In this document: piece by piece, positions 44,961 to 55,014 of the stretch
How positions within the stretch are numbered: the first letter of the stretch is position 1
Layout: every line of letters starts with the position of its first letter
Origin: Thelonectria olida
Lineage: Eukaryota; Ascomycota; Sordariomycetes; Hypocreales; Nectriaceae
Assembly: GCA_020736575.1 (NCBI GenBank)
Contig: JAGPYM010000057.1
Coordinates: 1 to 64,000, forward strand
Length of the DNA stretch: 64,000 bases
Direction: 5' to 3'
Notes under the pieces: model-generated
What the model was told of the DNA's origin: nothing
Database searches by the model: none
The model's input: only the letters and a program-made list of their open reading frames with translations
Position numbers and translations under genes: made by a program

Positions 44961-47612
44961 TTACGATAGACCTTGAACGAAGCATGTCTGGGCCATAACA
45001 CCTTCTCTCCAGTACCAGACTGCGGACATGGTGGCTCCAGGGCCGATGATAAAGCTTCCAAATGCAATGAGGGCAGCAGCTTTCCCAATGTCGACAGATG
45101 TCCGACCCATTCGCTTCAAATCCCATACCGCCATACACAGCCAAGCGTACGTGGCAGCGTGAAAGCCCCAAAAGTCTGACAAGAAGATAGATCTGAGGCC
45201 CTCGCCAAATTCCTTAGGCTGGGCAGTAAAGTCAGGCCAGAAAACTGATGTCAAGCTCAGGTCGGGTGATGACAAGATTCTAGTAAAGCAGTAAGCATGT
45301 AGCAACAATCCAAGTGCGCCGGTGACAACGTAGAGATTCTGGAGATGTGGAATGTCTGGGAAAGCCAGCTTAGCATTCCTCGGTACCAAAGCGAGACTGT
45401 GTCTTCGAGCATAAATGTAGCCAAGTATACCACAAATAAGGGGGACGAACATCGGGGATGGCTGCCAAAGAGACTCGAAATCCTGGACCGTATATGGGTC
45501 ATTCCACGGCAAGAACATGAGAATAGTGGGAAGAATGTAGCCGATACCGATAGCCCATTTCAGGGATGCAGCGAATTGGATGGGAACTTCTCGACTGAGG
45601 GGCCACCAGTATGGCTCCGGCTCAGAAATGTACGTGTATGCCGCATAGTAGATTGGCATGTAGATTCCAACTCCGGCCCACTGGACAAGCGTGAACCAAA
45701 CAGTGATACTAGAAGCAGATGAGCTAGTTATTCGACAAGCAGTTGTAATACCAATACTCACAGTGATATCGGTGTCAGCATGTTGCGTTTACGATAGGCT
45801 TCAATAGACCACACCGTAATAGGTTGGACAAGCATCCCCAGAAAATACATTTGTATCATCCCAAAGTTAGGGTCCCAATTGTTCAGGCCTGGCATATACG
45901 CTGCCGCCAAGAACACAAGATAGTCATCAATGGGTTTAATCCCAATGTACTTGCGCTTGAGGGGAAATGCTGAATCATATGAAAACGTTCCAGTCTTCAG
46001 GGTAGTTTCCAAATGGTGTCCAAGGTCATAGTGAGCAGACCGCATCCACATGCCGTAATGAACAAGCCCAGCAACCAGCAAGTAGAATGCTATGAAGTAC
46101 CATTTTTTCATATCCCTGCGCGCGGGACTGCTTAGAAGTTCGTCCTTGTAAGGCACAAGCCTTGGGACAGGAGTGAGTTTGGGGCTGTTCAGTTTTTCGG
46201 CGAGGGGCATATTGCGGGAGAAGTTGAAGGTGACATCCTCCTTGTCGGTCAGCGGTAACAAGTAGAAAGCTGCAAGCTCGTGTAGAGGAGTGTCGAGGAG
46301 CTCGGTCCGCTGTTGCTCGTGGGAGTGCTCTTTGAGCGTGGTGGCCCTGGCCTGTCTAATTTCCTGCGTCGTGGCAAATACGTGCTGAATTTGTTCCAGC
46401 GTAAGCTTGGGGGCTTTCGAGCTGGCAAGTGCTTTGCAAAGCGCGTTGACTAAGGTAGCTGTTGACTCGATACACGCGTTGCCGCCATGGCCTGCGATTG
46501 GATGGAACTGAGATTTATTAGTATCAGCGGAGGCTGACGGGGTTGTGGTTTTCATACCTTGTGTGCAGAGTCGCCAACGGTGATGATGCGCTTGTAAGAC
46601 CATTGCTTGAAGACGTATTCCTGCAAAGGGACCAAGACAGACGAGATTCTCTTATCCAAGAGCTCCTTGAACTTCAAAGTCGGGGTGATGTTGTCGTTCT
46701 CTCGTTGCTTCAGTAACGTCTTCTCGTCTTCTTTCGTGTAGGTCGGGATGTCATCGCCGTACACCCGCCGGGGCAGCTTGAAGAAATAAAACCAATAGAC
46801 ACGACCTCCGGGACCACCGTTGATGACATAGGACTCATGCTTCCTGAAGACCGAGTTCGATGCGCCAGCTTCAATTCCTTCGCATGGATTGGAAATTCCG
46901 AAAACACATCCATAGTCGCATGGGACCGCTGGAAAAGATCAGTCAAGGTAGGTAACATAGGCATTCTCAAGCTCACCAGAACGCTCACTGGATGGAATCC
47001 AGCCTGGCGACATCTGATTCGCAATCCTCCACATTTCTCCTCTGACAGAACTGTGAATTCCATCAGCCCCAACCAGGATATCTCCTGCGTAGGAGGAGCC
47101 ATCCGAAGTCTTGACGACCACTCCATCGTTTGTCAAATTGACCCTTTTGACGCACTTCTTCGTGAGAACTCTCGTCTTGTCCCGGATGTTGTTGTACAGC
47201 ACTTGAAGCACCATTTGGCGATCTAAAAACGTAATGGGATAGCCGTGCCTAGGTAGCCTTAGTCACATGGTTCTTCCATATATCCTATCCCTCCCATAGA
47301 CTGGTTTTACCTCTCGTGCATAGATTTGTTCATGCCTCGAAACTCGCAAATGACCTTGCCTGTCTGGTCTCGGAAATGGAACGAGTCGAGAGGAGGGCAG
47401 AGTTCTAGAATCTTCCGGTATAGGCCGAGCTGGTCCAATATCCTGTTGCCGTGGGGCAACAGGCCGATACTCGCACCCACCTGGGGTGCAATATCCTCAT
47501 ATGCTTCAAGCACTAGAAAATCGATATCATGCAGTTGCAGAATGTTGGCCAGAGTGAGTCCGGTGATGCTACCGCCGGCAATGACGACTTTGAAATCGCT
47601 CTTAGCACCCAT
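44961..47612 (-). CDS. Flavin monooxygenase fused to an about 8-TM membrane domain (812 aa)
   Basis: Five predicted exons: 47612-47311, 47248-46977, 46928-46558, 46507-45762, 45708-44961. They close to 812 aa. Residues 1 to about 400 are a PF01494-type FAD monooxygenase (PHBH class): [12 protein letters not shown] (GxGxxG variant), [11 protein letters not shown] (DG motif, about 160-170) and TVGDSAHK (about 308-315). This resembles fungal meroterpenoid epoxidases of the PaxM/Pyr5 kind. From about 450 to the end come roughly eight hydrophobic segments ([64 protein letters not shown] and others). That domain is larger than the 240-aa Pyr4-type terpene cyclases and I do not recognise it. The fusion should anchor the oxidase in a membrane beside a second activity or channel. 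Divergent from the epoxide-hydrolase-type gene. Confidence 0.85.
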
Positions 47613-48295
47613 GTTTCGTTGGTCGTTGTCGCTGGTCGATGTCTTGATGTCTGGATGAGATGAGAAAGATTCGGGAGGAGTACACGACGTAGATAGGTAG
47701 AAATGCGTGACTTATATCCCCATCTCAATCACAAAGTTGAACTTCCAGTTCTCTAGACTCAACCGTTTGTCCCTTGCCTCCACAAACCTGGGGAAATTCC
47801 TGCAGGGCCAGCTCGGGTGATGCCGCATTTCCCGGGGCCCCGCGTACGAACAACCAAAACGACACGCTGCTCCGTAACCCTTGGAGCTCAGCAAGACCGA
47901 GAACGGCCCAGACGGCGCTCAATGACACGGCCCGGAGATGCAACCGACCCGCCGGAAATCCGGCCCGACCTTGGTCTTTATGCCTTGTCCTACTCAATCG
48001 CATGGCATTTTTAGTTTTTGAATCAATACATCTTTACTCATTGGTTATCAGGCACAGCATGCTGGTACATGTCAAGATCGACAATAGTGTACGCCTCGGG
48101 AATCTCTATCCATCTTCGGTCCGACTTTGCCGTCACCAGTTCAACTCAGGGCGAAGCATTACCCGAGCAAGCTATAAGGGAAACGCGGATTGTGAGATTA
48201 GTGGATAAAGCGATCGTGAGCAATCATTCTGCGGGATAAACTATCACAAAAATTTTTGGCTGTGCTCTGAAGGCGTGCCTTGGCCCGGACTTACA
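47613..48295. promoter_or_regulatory. Shared promoter region, fusion FMO / epoxide hydrolase
   Basis: 683 bp between diverging starts. It includes CCGCCGGAAATCCGGCCCG near 47,950 and CTTCGGTCCGACTTTGCCG near 48,114. No coding feature is seen. A shared promoter for an oxidase that could epoxidise and a hydrolase that could open epoxides is suggestive. Confidence 0.45.
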
Positions 48296-49315
48296 ATGGA
48301 GAGCTTCCAGCGGAAGACGCTCATTACGCGGCGCTCCCTCAAGTACACATATTATGTCTCCCCTTCCAGCGAATCTACTAAGCAACATCCCACATTATTC
48401 TTCATACACGGCTTCCCAGATTCGGCGCATCTCTGGGCAGGCGTTGTCACCATGCTCGGCACCATGCCGAACCAGATCATAATTCCCGATTGCCTAGGGT
48501 ATGCCGGCAGCGACAAGCCAGAGGACACGAATTTGTATGCATACAAAGATCAAGCCGATGATCTTGTGAACATACTAGAGAACGAAAGCACCAAATTCAC
48601 CGTCATCATCGGTCACGATTGGGGAAGTGCCCTCGCCCAGCGCACCTATCTTCACCACCGCGAACTGTTCAGCGGCGTGATCCTTCTCAATACTGCGTAC
48701 ATGGTTCCATCAGATCAACCCTTTGATCTCAGAGCCGTAAATGAATGGACAGAAAAGACGATGGGCTTCCCTCAGTTTTCGTACTGGGAGTTCTTCACTG
48801 CGCCCGATGCTCCTGAGATAATAGATGCGAATCTGGAGAGAATGTGGCATGCCTTACACGGTGATGTAGAAGGCTGGATGAGGAAGTTGTTTTGTGTTCC
48901 AAACGCCATGCGCGACTTTTTGCTCGGCAACGAAGACATACCGTTGAAGACATACTCCCACAACTGGGAATGGAAAGATAGGTTCATGCACCAGTTCAAG
49001 ACGGATGGGTTCGCCTCGGCCCTGCAGATGTACAAGGCTACTGTTTCCAACATACAATTCAGATCAGACTCGACTATTCCCAAAGAGAAGTTGGCGATCG
49101 AAGTGCCAGTTTTGTTCCTGGTTTGCACCAAGGATACCGTCTGCGCCCCGGAGATGATGGATCAGGCGAAGACTGAAGGTCTCGTGCCTCATTTGAAGGA
49201 AATGGTTCTTGACTGTGCTCATTGGTCGCCTATGGAGAAGCCCGATGAAATCGCGACACATGTTAGAAATTTCGTGATGGACGTATGCCCAGGTAATCAG
49301 GCCTCAATGTATTAA
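48296..49315 (+). CDS. Epoxide-hydrolase-type alpha/beta-hydrolase (339 aa)
   Basis: A single exon, ATG 48296, 339 aa. It has the soluble-epoxide-hydrolase pattern: oxyanion loop HGFPDS (38-43), nucleophile GHDWGS with Asp 108 (Asp rather than Ser, so a hydrolase of epoxides or halides), acid near Asp 280 (CTKDTVC) and base His 309 (CAHWSPMEKP, a very typical epoxide-hydrolase ending). Cap-domain tyrosines are plausible but not assigned. There is no signal peptide, so it is cytosolic. Divergent from the fusion flavin monooxygenase. It may open an epoxide made by that enzyme to a diol, which is inference. Confidence 0.88.
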   Translation: MESFQRKTLITRRSLKYTYYVSPSSESTKQHPTLFFIHGFPDSAHLWAGVVTMLGTMPNQIIIPDCLGYAGSDKPEDTNLYAYKDQADDLVNILENESTKFTVIIGHDWGSALAQRTYLHHRELFSGVILLNTAYMVPSDQPFDLRAVNEWTEKTMGFPQFSYWEFFTAPDAPEIIDANLERMWHALHGDVEGWMRKLFCVPNAMRDFLLGNEDIPLKTYSHNWEWKDRFMHQFKTDGFASALQMYKATVSNIQFRSDSTIPKEKLAIEVPVLFLVCTKDTVCAPEMMDQAKTEGLVPHLKEMVLDCAHWSPMEKPDEIATHVRNFVMDVCPGNQASMY

Positions 49316-49569
49316 TTGTGTGAACCATTTGCATATTTAAGCCCTTAGCTTATCGTGTATGTTAAACCCCTACGTACCTCACGGCCATTCTGTCATCTCT
49401 TTGTTGATATCCCCATATTGAATAACAGTGACTTCCAACTGAGAGCACACATCGATCTGGGAAACCGTAGAAATGGAGACGAAGAGCCACGGTGCCTGGA
49501 GGATGTTATCCCTCAGCCCTCTAGTGGAAGGAAGGGCAGCTCATAGGATTTATTCAGGCTATCAGACTA

Positions 49570-51092
49570 CTATACTGCCATGTTTATAAGGACTGTCTTC
49601 GGCTCAGTAAACAACCTCAAGGCGTACTCGCCAAATTCCCGTCCAATGCCGCTCTGCTTTTTTCCCCCGAATGGTGCTTGCATATTTTGCAGGCTGACGC
49701 AGTTGATGCCAACCACACCTGATTCAAGTGCCGAGGAGACACGTAAGGCTCGCGTGATGTCGCTTGTGAAGACCCCAGACATCAACCCATATTCGGTGTC
49801 GTTGGCCAGCTTCACAACCTCCTCCTCCGTCTCGAACGTCTTGATGATACTGACTGGGCCGAAAATCTCCTCCCGATAGATTTTGGCGTCATCCTTTGGG
49901 TTTAGAAACACCGTTGGTTCCATGTAACAGCCTTTATCACCGTGCTGAACGCCGCCGACAACCAGCTCAGCCTCAGACATTCCCTGCTCCACCATCTGCT
50001 TCACCCGGTCGAGCTGCGACTCATCAACCATAGGTCCAAGTCTCACCTTTGGATCCTGAGGATCTCCCAGGTCGTTTGCGGCGGCCTTCATCCTTTTCTT
50101 GTATTCTTGGATGAATTGGTTGGCAATGCTCCTCTGCACGTAGACTCTTGAGGCAGCAACGCAAAGCTGTCCACTTCGCGTCAAGATTGCATTGACTGTC
50201 CATGTCAGTGCATTTTCGAGGTTCGCGTCTTCGAAAACGACAGCCGGACTCTTCCCCCCAAGCTCAAGCGTGACTCGTTTCAGGTTGGTTCGAGCCGCCG
50301 CCTCTTGGATCTTTCGACCTGTTCCCACCGAGCCGGTAAAACTAATCTTGCGAATCCTCATGTGCTCGGCAAGGAGGGCACCAGTAGATCCGGGCCCTGT
50401 AATGACTTGGACAACTCCCGGGGGGAAGCCAGCTTTCTCAAATAGAGGTGCAACAGCCAAAGAACCCAATGGTGTCTTCTCACTGGGCTTCACAATCATG
50501 ACGTTTCCTGTCGCGAGCGCTGGTGCAACCTTGAGGAAAAAGCACGCCAAAGGTGCGTTAAAGGGGTTGATAGCAGCACATACACCAAGCGGCTCGTGCC
50601 GAACCAACTTTACAAATCCTGAGAGCACTCCAATGTCAGTTACTGGCAAGAGACTCTTATCAATAATTACCCACCATCATCATCAGGAAAGTAGTCTCCT
50701 TTCTGCTTGTCCGTCCAGCCTGCGTAGTACAAGGCACAATTTCTGATGTAATTTCGCTCACGGGTTGGCGCTAGTGAAACTGGGACCCCCGACGTGAGTG
50801 AGTCCAGTGTCAGAATTGGCATGAGCTCTTCGTCGAGAAGTGAAGCCAGTTTGAGAAGGCATTCAGTTCGTTGGATAGCTGTAAATCGGCCCCATGGTCC
50901 ATGGAATGCCTCTTCTGCATGTTTAACGGCTGCTCCAACGTCCGCTGGCCCAGCTATCGGGACGTTATCAATAATAATGGTGTTATCTTTGGGGTTCTTC
51001 AGAGTATACGTTTCTTTGCTCTTTGCGGCGACATATTGGCCGTTCAAGAACAGTTTGGAGTAGCTCTTTGGATTTAAGCCCTGATCACTCAT
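49570..51092 (-). CDS. NAD(P)-dependent aldehyde dehydrogenase (488 aa)
   Basis: Two predicted exons (51092-50675, 50618-49570) close to 488 aa, the standard ALDH size. It shows the substrate-stabilising Asn in PFNAP (160), cofactor binding at KPSEKTP and FTGSVGTG, the general base Glu 258 in LELGGKSP, the nucleophile Cys 292 in GQLCVAASR and the EEIFGPV motif. The Cys context (GQLCVAA rather than the common GQCCCAG) is a mild variant. It oxidises an aldehyde to its acid. Head to head with the zinc alcohol dehydrogenase 462 bp away, it forms an alcohol-to-acid module downstream of ester or lactone opening. In-frame ATG 51128 is an alternative start. Confidence 0.92.
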
Positions 51093-51554
51093 TGCGGCAG
51101 TGGAAAATATGAATCTTTGGTCAAACAATCAAAACAACCTGACCAGGACGCTTGGAAAAAGTTTCGACAATTCGGCCTAGCTATCGCTACCTGGCCTTTA
51201 AAGCTTCCATGTCTACAGGAGCAGGCTTGATCAACAAGGTGCGTTCGCAACTCGACCTAGCGCCACCCAATTCGATAGTCAGACTCGGAAAAAGAGCCGA
51301 CATCCCTTCCCTCGGATACGCACCGTTTTTGGGCCGCCCAATGTTTTCCACCCGGGCCGAGTTGCTATTCAGCTTCGGCTGAGTTCCGTCGCCCTGGGTC
51401 ATAGGGCAACTCTTCACATTGGGAGCAAGCCGGCAGTCTAAAGCTCAAACTCGGCCGATGCCGACGGGCCTCTAACCAACGAGATAAAAGCGTATGTACG
51501 CACGGCAATCTGGAACCATGTATTCCCGAACTACAAGCTCCTCAACTACGCACA
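51093..51554. promoter_or_regulatory. Shared promoter region, ALDH / ADH
   Basis: 462 bp between diverging starts. It contains TCGGCCGA at 51451-51458, CTTCGGCTGAG near 51,373, CCGGGCCGAG near 51,352 and other CGG half-sites, the densest set in the window. Confidence 0.5.
51451..51458. promoter_or_regulatory. TCGGCCGA palindrome, site 2
   Basis: A perfect 8-bp palindrome 97 bp upstream of the ADH start codon and about 360 bp upstream of the ALDH start, immediately followed by TGCCGACGG. Same 8-mer as at 41838 and 55310. Regulator binding is inferred. Confidence 0.45.
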
Positions 51555-52619
51555 ATGGCTGACCAAATGGATGTCTGGGCCTTGACGGAGTGGAACAAAC
51601 CTCTCCAGAAGATCCGCCAGCCCATCCCAACACCCAAAGGGACAGAGGTACTTTTGAGGGTCACCCACGCTGGCGTTTGCCATTCAGACCTCCACACCGC
51701 CGAAGGTTTCTACGATGTAGGCGGAGGACAGAGATTCTATGTTAAAGATCGTGGCATTCAATTGCCCGTCGCATTGGGACACGAAATCCTCGGAGAAGTG
51801 GCTGCTGTTGGACCAGACGCCGGGCCCATTTCTATAGGGTCTCGCCAGATCGTGTACCCGTGGCTAGGTTGCGGTTCTTGCACGCGCTGCAACCAGGAAG
51901 AGGACAACTTGTGTGCAGCTCAAAGAGGGCTTGGTACGCTTCGAAACGGCGGCTTCGCCGAGTATGTCGTGGTACCGCATCCGAAGTACCTAGTCGATCT
52001 AGGCGATCTCGATCCCGCCGTGGCTTGTACGTTTGGCTGTTCTGGAATCACCACCTTGAGCGCAGTCAGCAAGATTATGCCTCTACCACCGGATGAACCG
52101 GTCCTCCTTATCGGCGCTGGAGGTCTAGGGCTCGCCGCAATTTCAGTACTAAAGACATTTGGGCATAACTTCATTGTTACCGCCGACATCAACCACGAGA
52201 AACTGGCTGCCGCCGCCGCCGCTGGTGCAACGAGGACCGTCAACACTTCTGGCCCTTCCGCATCCGAAGATATTCTTGCAGCCACCAACGGTCCAGTCAT
52301 TGCCGTGATTGATTTTGTCAACAGCTCAGGCACCGCGAAAATGGTGAACGGACTCGTCGCTAAAGGGGCCAAATGGGTGCAAGTTGGTGTGATGGGAGGC
52401 TCGATTGAGATGTCACTGGTAGCGAACATTTTCAAGGGCCTAACCATCTGCTCAAACATCACCGGGAATCTAGACGAGCTGCAGAGGCTAGTTCAGATGG
52501 CAAAGGATGGGAAGCTCGGCCCTGTGCCGGTGCAGAAGATGGCCTGGGATTCGGTCAATGAAGCAATGGACTTGCTCAAGGCGGGGAAAGTTTCGGGGCG
52601 AGTTGTGCTTGTGAAGTGA
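51555..52619 (+). CDS. Zinc-dependent medium-chain alcohol dehydrogenase (354 aa)
   Basis: A single exon, 354 aa. The catalytic zinc ligands are Cys 42 (AGVCHSD), His 76 (GHE) and Cys 162 (FGCSG). The structural zinc lobe has Cys 106, 109, 112 and 120 (CGSCTRCNQEEDNLC). The Rossmann site is GAGGLG (187-192), and ADIN after beta-2 points to NAD. It is built like the omega-hydroxy-acid dehydrogenases that follow ring cleavage in cyclohexanone degradation, but substrate cannot be read from sequence. Head to head with the aldehyde dehydrogenase, and together they would carry a primary alcohol to the acid. Confidence 0.93.
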   Translation: MADQMDVWALTEWNKPLQKIRQPIPTPKGTEVLLRVTHAGVCHSDLHTAEGFYDVGGGQRFYVKDRGIQLPVALGHEILGEVAAVGPDAGPISIGSRQIVYPWLGCGSCTRCNQEEDNLCAAQRGLGTLRNGGFAEYVVVPHPKYLVDLGDLDPAVACTFGCSGITTLSAVSKIMPLPPDEPVLLIGAGGLGLAAISVLKTFGHNFIVTADINHEKLAAAAAAGATRTVNTSGPSASEDILAATNGPVIAVIDFVNSSGTAKMVNGLVAKGAKWVQVGVMGGSIEMSLVANIFKGLTICSNITGNLDELQRLVQMAKDGKLGPVPVQKMAWDSVNEAMDLLKAGKVSGRVVLVK

Positions 52620-53077
52620 CTGCAGTATTGTCAAGAGCCAATAGGATCAACGATGAAAACATTTCTTTAGGCTGAAATCCCCTCTGAAATCTCGTGATTG
52701 CCTTGCAAGCTCTTGTCGTGGGGAGAGGTCAGTGTGTATACATACCGGTTTCTTCTACAGCATACAGTAAATGGGCATCCGATACACTATTTACCTTGCC
52801 AAGTCAACTCGATAGGGAGGGTTCTAAACTAATGAAAGGACAAGGCCAAGTCGTAGATTATTCACAGAGCTTTGAGAAACTTGGGTTGTATTGATTCCAC
52901 GTTGTCTCATATCTCCGGGGTCTCTAAGTCTTCATCTTGTAAGAGTCGTTGGCCAGCGCGCTCTTGGATGGTGTTCCGCCCAAGGATTACCTTTCATGCA
53001 TCCCCATCCTGACTCCCTCTCTGATTGCCCGATCAAGACAGCCAATCAGTCGTCGAAATGTCCTCCCCTCGTCGAGT
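52620..53077. other. Convergent 3' ends; no gene seen
   Basis: Between the ADH stop and the transporter stop. Open frames here (such as 52,694-52,894) have no recognisable features. Confidence 0.45.
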
Positions 53078-55014
53078 TTACTCTCTGCTTCCGACACGCA
53101 TATCATTGCTAGGAGCTTCAACATGGGCCACAACCTCTTTGGCTCCCCCCGCTTCCTCAACTTTTCCAATTTCAGGAAGACGAGAATCACCAGTCATCGC
53201 GCAGTCCATCTGCTCAAGATGCCAACCGCCCGTCTGCTCACCACCTTAGTCATGCGCTCAAGAAAGAGCAAGGAAATTTAGGAACTCAAACATACCTCGG
53301 GAAGATTGAAGATCAAGTAGATAGTATGTACGACCGCCAGACACACAAAAACTAGATAATACTTCCAGCCAATAGTGGCCGTGGCAGTCGGGAGAAGGTT
53401 CAACCAAAGGATATCCGCCAGGAGAAGGCCACTAATTGCCACGGATGATGCTTGGTTTCTGACATGAGTGGGGAATATTTCAGTCGCAATGGTGAACTGG
53501 TTAAGATCAATGAATGAGTTGTAGCTGGATTTGTACATATGTCAGCAGCACCTTTGATGCAGCATCGGAGCAATCTTACCAAACCACGTAGAGGTAGACC
53601 ATAGTAGTAGCGCCAGCAGCCCAACCTCTTGTTGGTGTGTTGTTGTATTTCGCAATCAATCCCGTTAGAATCGCAAAGGCACACGTTACCGACACGTAGC
53701 CAGTGACTGGTTCAATGATTAGACCGACAGCGTAAGGTAGACTTGGGAAGGGTTGAAACACCCACTCATGGCTCTTCTTCGACCAAGGCGATCCGAAATC
53801 AAGCCACCGATGCAAGCAACAATCAAGCTTACAGAGTTGTAAACTGCTGACAAGAGTAACGAGATTGTAGGCCCAAGCCCAAGTGACCCGTAGAGCAAGA
53901 CATTGTAGTTGTTAATGACCAATGGCCCAATATTCTGGCCCCCAACCATCACCAGCCATGCGAGGACAAGTCTCTTGCGGTTGGTCTTCTTGGTGAAAAG
54001 TCTCCATCTCCCATCGCGGCTAACAATTTCCTTTTCAACCACCCACCTTTCTACAATCATTTGTAGTTCCTGATGGGCAAAGGTGCTGTTTGGATCGCTG
54101 AGATCACGATGAAGTCGGACAAGCACATCAAGCGCTTTCTGATGCTCGTCGCGTTGGATCAGGAACCTTGGGCTTTCCGGAACTAGATACATAGTCAGGG
54201 CTATTGCTGTAGCTTCGGTGTGTCACGATAGAGGTGGCTGACCGTAGAATGACCCGGCAAGAAGGCAAAAGCCCCAGATAATGACCACGGCGAAGGGGAA
54301 ACGCCACGCAAACTCGGAACCAGGAGTAAAATAACACCCGAATCTAAGTCAGGCACGCAGGAATCAGCAATGAACATGCAGCAAGTACTATGCACACCAA
54401 CCCAATCCATCCTGCAGTACAATACCCGACGTTGATGAAGATTCCGTGTGCACCCGTGATCAAACCTCGAGACCGAGGGGGAGCTACTTCGGTGAAGTAA
54501 GTTGGCATAGCAGCCATTGTGTGGCCTGCCGCCAACCCAGCTACAGCTCTTGAAACCAAGAACTAGTTTGTTTTGGTCAACAGGGCATGGCAGGGTGCGA
54601 GGGATTGGAATACGAACCATCGCGGGGGACTGCGATCCGCATTGGAGTGCACCTCCAATAATGCCAGTTACCGCAGCGATCCGGAAACCATTGACTCTTC
54701 CAAAGCGGTTCCCCGCCCAGCCAGCCAGAAAGCAGCCAAAGAAGCCGGTGCCAAAAAACACACCATTCGCGGCTCCGATAATTATCGTTGGTGTAGCTAT
54801 ACCCAGGAGCCGCAGCATCGTGCTCGAGACCGAGGGAAGAGTAAAAGGTCGGCTGACCTATAGTGAAGGCGAATACCGCAAGGGAGTAGCCGGTAAAGAT
54901 AGATCCAAAGGCAGCGAAACACACCACCTACATTCTGTCAGCGAGCTGATGAGTGAGAGTGCCCAGACGAATTCTTCTGCATACGGTGATATTGTACCAA
55001 CTGTATGTCTCCAT
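53078..55014 (-). CDS. MFS sugar-transporter-family permease, one reading-frame break
   Basis: Predicted exons: 55014-54985, 54927-54618, 54562-54402, 54343-54243, 54182-53766, 53706-53580, 53524-53296, 53233-53078. The product would be about 500 aa. Family signatures are the N-terminal TM with GQPTFY, AGWAGNRFGR (GRR-type loop), PESPRFL after TM6, GGLISDRLGRRRAM and PTHVRNQASS, with PET at the end of the last TM. The last intron acceptor at 53234 was chosen because it gives PETGGWHLEQMD. The summed exons are one base over a multiple of three. The switch lies in exon 2 near 54,800-54,820, where APGYSYTN is in one frame and IIIGAANG in the next. A 34-nt intron would also restore the frame but is unusually short. 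It is probably uptake of the cluster's substrate or of a sugar. Confidence 0.72.

Noticed and set aside
44961..47612. A meroterpenoid biosynthetic cluster as the main reading
   Set aside because: The fusion FMO resembles such epoxidases, but no polyketide synthase, prenyltransferase, P450 or Pyr4-sized cyclase is present, while degradative enzymes dominate. The biosynthetic idea is kept only as an alternative for that one gene.
53040..53280. Plus-strand frames over the transporter's 3' end
   Set aside because: They are shadows of the last minus-strand exon, which gives the expected PET and charged tail.
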